A stretch of DNA of 64,000 nucleotides from DASZOC01 sp035550975 (lineage in GTDB: Bacteria > Actinomycetota > CADDZG01 > WHSQ01), in NCBI GenBank assembly GCA_035550975.1, contig DASZOC010000032.1:33447-97446 (forward strand). The letters run 5' to 3'. Position numbers and translations under genes: made by a program. Shown in pieces: positions 26,436-33,724 of the stretch. The notes under the pieces were generated by a model. That model made no database searches and was not told where the DNA came from. It was given only the letters and a program-made list of their open reading frames with translations. Each line of letters starts with the position of its first letter. The stretch's first letter is position 1.

Positions 26436-27150
26436 GGGTGTCGACGCTGGCTACGGGCCCCTCCAAATCTTGTTCGGGATCGATTTGGAGGTCTCGGAAG
26501 GTGAGATGGTCGCCCTTCTCGGGACCAACGGCGCGGGAAAGACGACGATTCTGAGGGTTATCTCCGGCTTGCTGCAACCGACGGCGGGGCTGGTGTCGTG
26601 GAAGGGCGAGTCGATTATTGGAGAGCGACCTGCGGACATAGTCCAACGCGGGATCGTGCAGATGCCGGGGGGGCGCGGAACATTCCCAGGGATGACGGTC
26701 TACGAGAATCTCGAGATGGGCGGCTTTCTCTACGGACGCGACAACAAACGTCGTCAGGAGATGATCGACAAAGTTTTCGAGTTCTTCCCTGCGATCCGTG
26801 ATCGTCGCAGGCAGATCGCCGGAAGCCTGTCTGGAGGGCAACAACAGATGGTCACCCTCGCCAAGTCGTTCGTCATGGATCCAGATCTGCTCCTGATCGA
26901 CGAGTTGTCGTTGGGGCTGGCTCCCAAGGTCGTCGATGAGCTGATCGAGATCCTCCAGCGGCTGAACGCAGAGGGAGTCGCAGTCGTCATCGTCGACCAG
27001 CACGTTGACCTTGCACTCGACGTTGCCTTGCGTGCCTATTTCATCGAGCGTGGCTCGATCCGATTCTCTGGGCCCTCCGAAGAGCTGCACGGTCGAGACG
27101 ATCTGCTGCGATCGGTCTTCTTGACCGGAGCCATGGCCGAGAGTGGCTGA
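26413..27150 (+). CDS. livF: Branched-chain amino acid-type ABC ATPase, LivF subunit
   Basis: 245 residues from GTG at 26413. Walker A GTNGAGKTT, the LivF-specific GIVQMPGGRGTFPGMTV, canonical signature LSGGQQQM and Walker B LLLIDELSLGLAP are all present. The 23-base overlap with LivG implies coupled translation. It closes the core of importer 1 (binding protein, unknown protein, LivH, LivM, LivG, LivF). Confidence 0.88.
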   Translation: MGLVLRLEGVDAGYGPLQILFGIDLEVSEGEMVALLGTNGAGKTTILRVISGLLQPTAGLVSWKGESIIGERPADIVQRGIVQMPGGRGTFPGMTVYENLEMGGFLYGRDNKRRQEMIDKVFEFFPAIRDRRRQIAGSLSGGQQQMVTLAKSFVMDPDLLLIDELSLGLAPKVVDELIEILQRLNAEGVAVVIVDQHVDLALDVALRAYFIERGSIRFSGPSEELHGRDDLLRSVFLTGAMAESG

Positions 27151-27172
27151 GAAGCTGACTGAGGAGGAAAGC

Positions 27173-27382
27173 GTGGTGGGCAAGATCGAGCTGGAGTGTT
27201 CATGCGGAGTCGTGATCGGTGCAGCCCAGCCGGATCTCTTGGGCTTGGCGGTAAGCGGCCATGTCGAGAGCGGTGAATGCTCGGTCGCGAAGGGCGTCGC
27301 GGACGCTGCTTATGACAAGGCAAAAGAGGATTTCAAGAGAGAACTCCTCTCCGGCGCGGCATCCTTCCGCACCGCCCTCTAG
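27173..27382 (+). CDS. Small DUF1059-like protein (69 aa)
   Basis: GTG at 27173 sits five bases after a strong AGGAGG. The product begins VVGKIELECSCGVVIGA and continues LGLAVSGHVESGEC; a CSCG pair followed by a conserved histidine about 20 residues on is the pattern of small DUF1059-type proteins. The last base of its stop is the first base of the next gene's GTG, so it is in the same operon. Function unknown; metal binding by the Cys/His set is possible. Confidence 0.55.
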   Translation: MVGKIELECSCGVVIGAAQPDLLGLAVSGHVESGECSVAKGVADAAYDKAKEDFKRELLSGAASFRTAL

Positions 27383-28206
27383 TGTCGTCAAGCCAGTCAT
27401 CCTCGGGGAAAGATCGGGGCCAACCCCCTCCCGTCGACCGGCTGTTCTCGATCGACGGCAAGGTCGCACTCGTTACCGGAGGATCGCGGGGTATCGGGTT
27501 GATGATTGCCGGCGGCTTCGTCCAGGCTGGGGCTCGGGTCTACATCTCCTCTCGGAAAGCAGACGTCTGCGACGCGGCGGCAACCGAGTTGTCGAAGTAC
27601 GGAACCTGCATCTCCCTACCCACGGACCTGACTAGCGAGCAAGGCAGGAGTTTCCTCGTTGACGAGTTAGGAACGCGCGAATCCCGCTTGGACGTTCTCG
27701 TGAACAATGCTGGGGCGACGTGGGCGGCCCCGCTAGAGGAATACCCGGAGTCCGGATGGACCAAGGTGATGGACACCAACTTGAAGTCGATCTTTTTCCT
27801 GACGCAAGCGATGCTCCCGCTTCTCCGTAAAGCAGGGTCTTTCGAACACCCGGCGCGCGTGTTGAACGTCAGCTCTATCGAGGGCTTGCGCGTTCCAATG
27901 TGGGAGAACTATGCCTATCCGGCAAGTAAGGCCGCGGTGCTACAGCTAACGAGGCACTTAGCGATCCGCCTTGCTCCGGACAACGTTGTCGTGAACTCGA
28001 TCGCGCCAGGGTTCTTTCCGAGCAAGATGACTTCGTTCCTCCTTGATGATCCAGATGGGACAGGGGACTTAGAGCGGGAGATCCCTCTTCGGCGCGTGGG
28101 CCAGCCGGACGACATCGTGGGGGTGGCGATATTCCTTGCGTCGAAGGCCGGTGCATATCTGACCGGCTCAACGGTCGTCGTCGACGGCGGGATCTCAATC
28201 TCATGA
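27382..28206 (+). CDS. Short-chain dehydrogenase/reductase
   Basis: 274 residues, GTG start overlapping the previous stop by one base. TGGSRGIG cofactor motif, NNAG, catalytic serine in NVSSIEG and a YPASK Tyr-Lys pair make a complete classical SDR. It ends in the usual TGSTVVVDGG. A polar leader of ~20 residues precedes the Rossmann fold. Similar in style to FabG-type and 2-deoxy-D-gluconate-type SDRs, so the substrate cannot be named. As the third enzyme class after a LivKHMGF importer, it probably oxidises or reduces the imported compound or its CoA ester. Confidence 0.83.
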   Translation: MSSSQSSSGKDRGQPPPVDRLFSIDGKVALVTGGSRGIGLMIAGGFVQAGARVYISSRKADVCDAAATELSKYGTCISLPTDLTSEQGRSFLVDELGTRESRLDVLVNNAGATWAAPLEEYPESGWTKVMDTNLKSIFFLTQAMLPLLRKAGSFEHPARVLNVSSIEGLRVPMWENYAYPASKAAVLQLTRHLAIRLAPDNVVVNSIAPGFFPSKMTSFLLDDPDGTGDLEREIPLRRVGQPDDIVGVAIFLASKAGAYLTGSTVVVDGGISIS

Positions 28207-28309
28207 CATCGAGTGTCGGCTCGCAGGATGTCGTGAAGACATGCGCCCGGTCTAGAAGTTTCTCGGAAGAACATTTGGCCTCTGGCTTCCCGTCGACCCG
28301 GAGGCGGCA

Positions 28310-29890
28310 ATGATCTTCACCAGTCCGTATCCGGACGTCGACATCCCGCACAGCAGCTTGACCGCGTTCGTCTTGGAAGAAGCGGCAGCCCGTGGTGACA
28401 AGCCAGCGTTTATCGACGGGCCGACAGGTCGCACACTGACGTACGCGCAGCTCGCTGGAGGCGTGCCGAAGGTGGCTGCGGGCCTGGCCGAGCGCGGCTT
28501 CCGGAAGGGAGATCGCTTCGCGATCTTCTGTCCGAACGTTCCCGAGTACGCGCTCGCGTTCCACGGCGCCGCCGCCGCGGGTGGGATCGTGACCACGATC
28601 AACCCGCTCTATTCCGTCGAGGAGCTGACGTTCCAGCTCCGTAATTCGAAGGCTCGCTACCTGCTTACGATCCCGCAGTTCCTGGACCGTGCCCAGTCCG
28701 CGGCCGGGGAGGCAGGTGTCGAGGAGATATTCGTCCTGGGAGAGGCAGAAGGCGCGACCCCCTTCACGCAACTCCTGGCGAGCCAGGGCCTTCCGCCGCA
28801 GATCGACATCGAACCAGCCGAAGACCTGGTGGTGCTTCCCTACTCGAGCGGGACCACGGGGTTCCCCAAGGGAGTCATGCTCACGCACCGCAACCTGGTC
28901 GCCAACGTGTGCCAGACGATCGAACCGCACTCCGCGGACGAGAACGATGTCGTGATCGGCGTGATCCCCTTCTTCCACATCTACGGGATGACGGCGATCA
29001 TGAACATCGCCATCCGCGTCGGCGGAACCGTTGTGACGATGCCGCGCTTCGACCTCGAGGAGTTCTTGACGCTGATGCAAGACCACAAGATCACGCGGGC
29101 GTCCCTAGTGCCGCCGATCATCCTGGCACTCGCCAAGCACCCGATCGTCGAGAAGTACGACCTCTCGAACCTCGAGGTGATCATGTCGGGCGCCGCACCG
29201 CTGGGCCAGGACCTTCAGGAGGCCGCGCAGGCGCGTGTTGGGTGTGTGGTCATGCAGGGTTACGGACTGACCGAAACCAGTCCAGTCACCCACATGAACC
29301 CGGACGAGGAAGGGAAGGGCCGGGCCGGATCCATCGGTTTCCTCATCCCCAACACCGAGGCCAAGTACGTCGATCCCGAGAGCGGCAAAGAGTTGGGCGT
29401 CGGCGAGACCGGCGAGCTGTGGATCCGCGGGCCTCAGGTGATGAAGGGCTACCTCGACAACGACGAAGCCACTCGTCACGCCCTCGATGACGACGGCTGG
29501 CTCCGCACGGGCGACATCGGTTACGTGGACGAAGACGGTTTCTTCTTTCTGGTCGACCGGCTCAAGGAGCTCATCAAGTACAAGGGCTTCCAGGTTCCCC
29601 CGGCCGAGCTCGAAGCGCTGCTGTTGTCGCATCCGTCCGTCGCCGACGCAGCGGTGATCCCTGTCCCCGACGAAGAGGCAGGCGAGATCCCCAAAGCCTT
29701 CGTCGTTAAGAAGGGCGACGTGTCGAAAGACGACATTATGAGCTTCGTGGCGGAGCGGGTGTCCCCGCAGAAGAAGATCCGCCAGGTCGAGTTCATCGAC
29801 GAGATCCCGAAATCGGCTTCGGGAAAGATCCTTAGACGAGTCCTCATCGACCAGGAGAAGGCGAAGGCCCGGATCAGGACAATCTTGTGA
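28310..29890 (+). CDS. Acyl-CoA synthetase of the 4-coumarate:CoA ligase type
   Basis: 526 residues. AMP-binding P-loop YSSGTTGFPKGVMLTHRN, adenine motif QGYGLTE, TGDIGYVDEDGF hinge, GFQVPPAELE and the catalytic C-terminal lysine in SASGKILRR are all present and in order. The GFQV-PPAE-LE signature and overall length place it near 4-coumarate-CoA ligase and medium-chain acyl-CoA ligases, so an aromatic or branched acid is more likely than a long fatty acid. It lies ~100 bases after the SDR in the same direction. Confidence 0.87.
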   Translation: MIFTSPYPDVDIPHSSLTAFVLEEAAARGDKPAFIDGPTGRTLTYAQLAGGVPKVAAGLAERGFRKGDRFAIFCPNVPEYALAFHGAAAAGGIVTTINPLYSVEELTFQLRNSKARYLLTIPQFLDRAQSAAGEAGVEEIFVLGEAEGATPFTQLLASQGLPPQIDIEPAEDLVVLPYSSGTTGFPKGVMLTHRNLVANVCQTIEPHSADENDVVIGVIPFFHIYGMTAIMNIAIRVGGTVVTMPRFDLEEFLTLMQDHKITRASLVPPIILALAKHPIVEKYDLSNLEVIMSGAAPLGQDLQEAAQARVGCVVMQGYGLTETSPVTHMNPDEEGKGRAGSIGFLIPNTEAKYVDPESGKELGVGETGELWIRGPQVMKGYLDNDEATRHALDDDGWLRTGDIGYVDEDGFFFLVDRLKELIKYKGFQVPPAELEALLLSHPSVADAAVIPVPDEEAGEIPKAFVVKKGDVSKDDIMSFVAERVSPQKKIRQVEFIDEIPKSASGKILRRVLIDQEKAKARIRTIL

Positions 29891-29990
29891 GGGCGTTCTT
29901 TGCTCCTGCTAGGAAGAACCAGGACGCCAGCTGCATAACGGCTAGGAACGCAGCAACGACAACGAAAGGCGCAACGGAGGGAGGCTGTGA

Positions 29991-30578
29991 GTGCAATCGA
30001 GAGATGAACCCGAATATCCGCCGCAGGGTAGGGGGATCCTGACCCGGGTTGTACTTCCAGCGCTTTTGGCGACCGTGGTGCTCGTGCTCTTGCTGGCCCT
30101 TTTGCTGAGGCCGGTGATCGAATCGTCCGCGGAGGACGCTGCAGCGGACGCGGCAACAGACTCGATTCAAGCGCCCCTCCAGCGCGCCGAGGAGCAGATA
30201 GCCGCGCTCGCCAAGAAGATAGGCGCCAAGCCACCCCCGGCTCTCACCAAAGGCGACGATGCTCCGTCGGTGAGGCCCGCCGACGGCAGGTTGGAGGTCG
30301 GTGGAAGTGAAAGTTTCTCGGTTCCCGAGGGACAGACCTTGCTCGTTACCGACCTCATCCTCGAGAACCCCGATGGCAACAGTGGCACGCTAATCATCAG
30401 CCGGAATGATGAGGTGCTATTGGAGGTGCGGCTGGATAACTTTCGGGACCTCGATTACCACTTCGTATCCCCGATCGTGTTTGGTCCGGGTGCCGCTCTC
30501 GTCTTGCGCGCGACCTGTTCGGACGCGGCACCGTGCTCGCCGGCTCTCTATTACGTGGGCACCATCGAGAGCGAGTGA
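29991..30578 (+). CDS. Single-pass membrane-anchored protein of unknown function
   Basis: 195 residues from a GTG start. A short charged N-terminus is followed by one hydrophobic helix (~18-42) and an extracellular part with a coiled-coil-like AAADAATDSIQAPLQRAEEQ stretch and a C-terminal beta-rich domain (~95-195). The domain includes two cysteines in ATCSDAAPCSPALYY. The stop shares bases with the next gene's GTG (GTGA overlap). No family recognised. With its neighbour it forms an exported pair between the two importers. Confidence 0.6.
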   Translation: MQSRDEPEYPPQGRGILTRVVLPALLATVVLVLLLALLLRPVIESSAEDAAADAATDSIQAPLQRAEEQIAALAKKIGAKPPPALTKGDDAPSVRPADGRLEVGGSESFSVPEGQTLLVTDLILENPDGNSGTLIISRNDEVLLEVRLDNFRDLDYHFVSPIVFGPGAALVLRATCSDAAPCSPALYYVGTIESE

Positions 30579-31384
30579 CAAGCAACGGTTCGCCCAAAGC
30601 GACGGGCCGCTTCGTGCTGTGCCTGGCCCTGTTGTTCTCGCTGGCCCTGCCAGCTTCCGCGCAACCCTCGCCGTCGATCACGATCGAACCGGATTGTGGA
30701 CCGGAGGCGACCGATCAACCTGACGAGCCTTACGAGATCGTCGTCGAGGCAAGTGGTTTCGAGCCTGGCGACGACGTCGAGATCAGCTTCGGGGGAGAGC
30801 GGCAGGACGACCCCGACCAAGAGGACGTGGTGGCTGACGAGAACGGAGCTTTCACAACCACGATCAGGTCCGCCCGCCGCGCAGCCGGTACCTACGAGGT
30901 CGAAGCCCTGCAGCGAGACGGGGAGGGGACCGTCTCGACGCGCGCGACGGCTCCATTCACGGTGCCGTGTCAGGAACCGGAACCGACTGCAGAGCCGACC
31001 CCGGAGGAGCCCCCTCCCTCACCCGAAGCCACTCCCACCAAGAAACCTCAGGACAAGAAAGACGGAAGAGACAGGAAGAAGCGCCCCAGATTCAGACCAG
31101 ATCTGGAGATCGAGTCCCCTGTCGCGCCTCCCGGGTCCGTCATGCAAGTGAGCGGTCGGAAGTTTCCACCAGCGACCAGGCTGATGCTGCGCTGGAGCGA
31201 GGGCATCGGGACGACCGAGGTAAGGACGAGTCAGGAGGGCCGATTCAAGATAGGCGTTCTCATCTTTCCCAACGACATCCTTGGTCCTCGCCAGCTCGTG
31301 GCGAGAGGTGATCGTTTCCGCCCGGTGAAGGTGAAGGTTCTGGTCGTTCCATCCACCGCCGCACCTCCAGGCTTTCAACGGTGA
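30575..31384 (+). CDS. Secreted protein with Ig-like beta domains and a proline-rich linker
   Basis: About 269 residues from GTG at 30575, in a GTGA overlap with the preceding stop. The signal peptide (FVLCLALLFSLALPASA) is followed by an Ig-like/IPT-like domain (~30-130, VEASGFEPGDDVEISFGG), a P/T/E/K-rich linker (~135-180), and a second beta domain (~185-265, VMQVSGRKFPPATRLML). The two domains share an 'xGxxFxPxxxvxl' core seen in extracellular Ig-like folds. It has no membrane anchor. It may bind a ligand or the neighbouring membrane protein, but that is inference from position. Confidence 0.62.
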   Translation: MTSNGSPKATGRFVLCLALLFSLALPASAQPSPSITIEPDCGPEATDQPDEPYEIVVEASGFEPGDDVEISFGGERQDDPDQEDVVADENGAFTTTIRSARRAAGTYEVEALQRDGEGTVSTRATAPFTVPCQEPEPTAEPTPEEPPPSPEATPTKKPQDKKDGRDRKKRPRFRPDLEIESPVAPPGSVMQVSGRKFPPATRLMLRWSEGIGTTEVRTSQEGRFKIGVLIFPNDILGPRQLVARGDRFRPVKVKVLVVPSTAAPPGFQR

Positions 31385-31593
31385 CGCCCGTGACCCCTCC
31401 GCGGGCCACGAGGCGTGGGAAGACGACGTGGACCGCCTTTGCCCCCAAGGGACGACCGATCTCGGATCACCTGCCCGAATGGCCCCCCTGTCGGCCCGAT
31501 ACGGGGGCGACGATGGTGCTCCGAGCAGAGACGGGGGTTGTCGAAGACCCACTCGCCGACGAGCGCAGGTTGCGCGATAGGGGATTGATCTAG
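31381..31593 (+). CDS. Possible short ORF (70 aa), doubtful
   Basis: The GTG at 31381 overlaps the preceding stop in the same GTGA pattern used elsewhere in this operon, and the ORF ends one base before the LivH-LivM gene. The product is proline- and arginine-rich with no recognisable motif. It may be a real coupling ORF or simply open sequence between two genes. Confidence 0.25.
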   Translation: MTPVTPPRATRRGKTTWTAFAPKGRPISDHLPEWPPCRPDTGATMVLRAETGVVEDPLADERRLRDRGLI

Positions 31594-31594
31594 C

Positions 31595-33724
31595 GTGGTC
31601 GCCTCCTTTCTCCGCGATCGCGCCACTCTCTTCTGGCTCGCCTGTCTAATCGCGCTCGTCGTCGCCTCAGCTACGCGAGCGTGGCCGGCACCTCTAGGCA
31701 TCGTCTTTCTGGGTGCGGTCATCGGCGCGCTCATCTCGTTCATCTCGATCGGTCTCGTATTGATCTACAGGACCAATCGGATCATCAACTTCGCCCAGGC
31801 CGACATCGGGGGCGTAGCTGCGGTTCTGACCGTCCTGCTGGTCGCGCAGACGAAGATGAACTACTTCCTCGGCGTTGCGATCGGGATAGCGACCGCGATG
31901 GCCCTCGGCGCCCTGATCGAGCTTACGGTCGTGCGACGGTTCTTCAAGGCACCGCGGCTCATTCTCACCGTCGCGACCATCGCCGTCACCCAGGTGCTCG
32001 TGTTTATCGAGCTCATCCTTCCCGGTGCGTTTGGGCTCGACTTCCTGACGGTCGAGATCCCGACGCCGTTCGATGCCCAGTTCCAGGTCCCAGACGTCGC
32101 CACGGGGCTCCCAGCTGTGATCTTCTCGGCCAACCACATCCTCGCAATCGTGTCGGTGCCGTTGTTGATCGGGGCGATCGCTTTGTTCCTCAAGTACACG
32201 CGGATGGGTATCGCCTCGCGCGCGGCGGCCGAGAACCAGGAGCGCGCTTCGTTGCTCGGCATCCCGGTACGGCGCATCTCGACCATCGTGTGGATCGTCG
32301 CGGCGGCGCTCTCTGCCGTCGGCGCACTGTTACGCGCACCGACGATAGGTCTCTCTATCGCGGGCGGCAACTTCGGCCCGTCCTTGCTGGTTCGTGCCCT
32401 CGCCCCCGCGATCGTCGGACGCATGGAGAACATGCGGGTCACGTTCGTCTCGTCCGTGGTGCTCGGAATCATCGATCAGGCGGTGTTCTTCCGCGTTGCC
32501 GATCCCTCGATTCGCGACGTCATCTTGCTCGCCGTCATCTTCGGCGCTCTCTTGCTCGCCCGGCGGGACCGCGCCGGGCGGTCCGAAGAGGTCGAGGAGT
32601 CGACATGGCAGCAGTTGCGCGAGGTGCGTCCCGTGCCGCGAGAGTTGAGAGCGCTGCCGGAGGTGCGCTTCGGCTTTCGCGCGATCGCCGTCGCCCTGTT
32701 CGGATTGCTCGCCCTCTTCGGACTCGTCGGGCCCAGCTTCCGCGTGGGGCAGGTGGCGCTGATTCTCATCCTGGCGATGATCGGCGTCTCTCTCGTCGTA
32801 CTGACCGGCTGGGCGGGGCAGATCTCGCTCGGACAGATGGGCTTCGCGGGGGTAGGGGCGGCGGTCGCCGCGGCGCTCATCGTCAAACAGGGGGTCGCGG
32901 TGCCGCTTGCCCTCCTGGCAGCGGGTCTCGTCGGGGCCGCGGTCGCCGTAGTCGTCGGGCTCCCTGCCCTTCGCGTGAAGGGTCTCTTCCTCGCCGTGTC
33001 CACGCTCGCGTTCGGCCTCCTCGTCGCGACCGTCGTCCTGAACCAGAACTACTTCGGCTGGCTTCTCCCGCGCGAGCGGATCGAACGGCCTTCGGTATTC
33101 GGCTTCGAGGTGGTTTCCGATCGAGCCTTCTTCTTCTTCGTGCTCGTGGTGTTCACGTTGATCCTGATCTCCGCCCGTAGCCTGCGGCGGAGCCGCTTGG
33201 GGCGCGTCCTCATCGCGGCCAGGGACAACGAGCAAGCGGTCCGCGGCTACGGCGTGAACGTCACGCGAGCGCGCCTCGCCGCGTTCTCGTTCTCGGGCTT
33301 CTATGCAGCAGTCGCCGGTGGCCTCTTCGCCCTGCATCAGAATGCAGTCTCGGCGACGACCTTCAACGTCGAGGCGAGCCTCCAGGTCTTCGTCATGGTC
33401 GTGATCGGGGGCCTGGGTTCCATCCCCGGAGCCCTCCTCGGCGCGGCGTACTACTTCTCGGTCATCTTTTTCCTGCCTCCGGTCTACAGCCTGTTGGGGA
33501 CGGGGCTCGGAATGGTCGTGTTGCTCATGGTCGTCCCGGGTGGCCTTGGCCAGGTCGCCTATGGATGGCGCGACAGCATCCTGAGGTGGGTCGCCAAACG
33601 GCGGGGACTCGTTGTTCCGAGCCTCGTCGCCGACGTTCGCGTCGACGACTCGGTTCTCATTCCAGGTTCACCCGCCGCGGAATCGCGCGAGCCGGTCGCG
33701 ACGCGCACGGCAGACTCGGGATGA
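31595..33724 (+). CDS. Fused LivH-LivM branched-chain amino acid-type ABC permease
   Basis: 709 residues, about twice a normal permease. The first half (~1-330) is LivH-like, with SIGLVLIYRTNRIINFAQAD and the loop ENQERASLLGIPVRRIS. The second half (~360-690) is LivM-like, with VVLTGWAGQISLGQMGF, RVKGLFLAVSTLAFG and loop DNEQAVRGYGVNVTRARLAAF. Both ATPase-contact loops are intact, so the single chain can supply the whole channel of importer 2. Its stop overlaps the start of the MFS-LivF-LivG gene (ATGA). Confidence 0.87.
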   Translation: MVASFLRDRATLFWLACLIALVVASATRAWPAPLGIVFLGAVIGALISFISIGLVLIYRTNRIINFAQADIGGVAAVLTVLLVAQTKMNYFLGVAIGIATAMALGALIELTVVRRFFKAPRLILTVATIAVTQVLVFIELILPGAFGLDFLTVEIPTPFDAQFQVPDVATGLPAVIFSANHILAIVSVPLLIGAIALFLKYTRMGIASRAAAENQERASLLGIPVRRISTIVWIVAAALSAVGALLRAPTIGLSIAGGNFGPSLLVRALAPAIVGRMENMRVTFVSSVVLGIIDQAVFFRVADPSIRDVILLAVIFGALLLARRDRAGRSEEVEESTWQQLREVRPVPRELRALPEVRFGFRAIAVALFGLLALFGLVGPSFRVGQVALILILAMIGVSLVVLTGWAGQISLGQMGFAGVGAAVAAALIVKQGVAVPLALLAAGLVGAAVAVVVGLPALRVKGLFLAVSTLAFGLLVATVVLNQNYFGWLLPRERIERPSVFGFEVVSDRAFFFFVLVVFTLILISARSLRRSRLGRVLIAARDNEQAVRGYGVNVTRARLAAFSFSGFYAAVAGGLFALHQNAVSATTFNVEASLQVFVMVVIGGLGSIPGALLGAAYYFSVIFFLPPVYSLLGTGLGMVVLLMVVPGGLGQVAYGWRDSILRWVAKRRGLVVPSLVADVRVDDSVLIPGSPAAESREPVATRTADSG

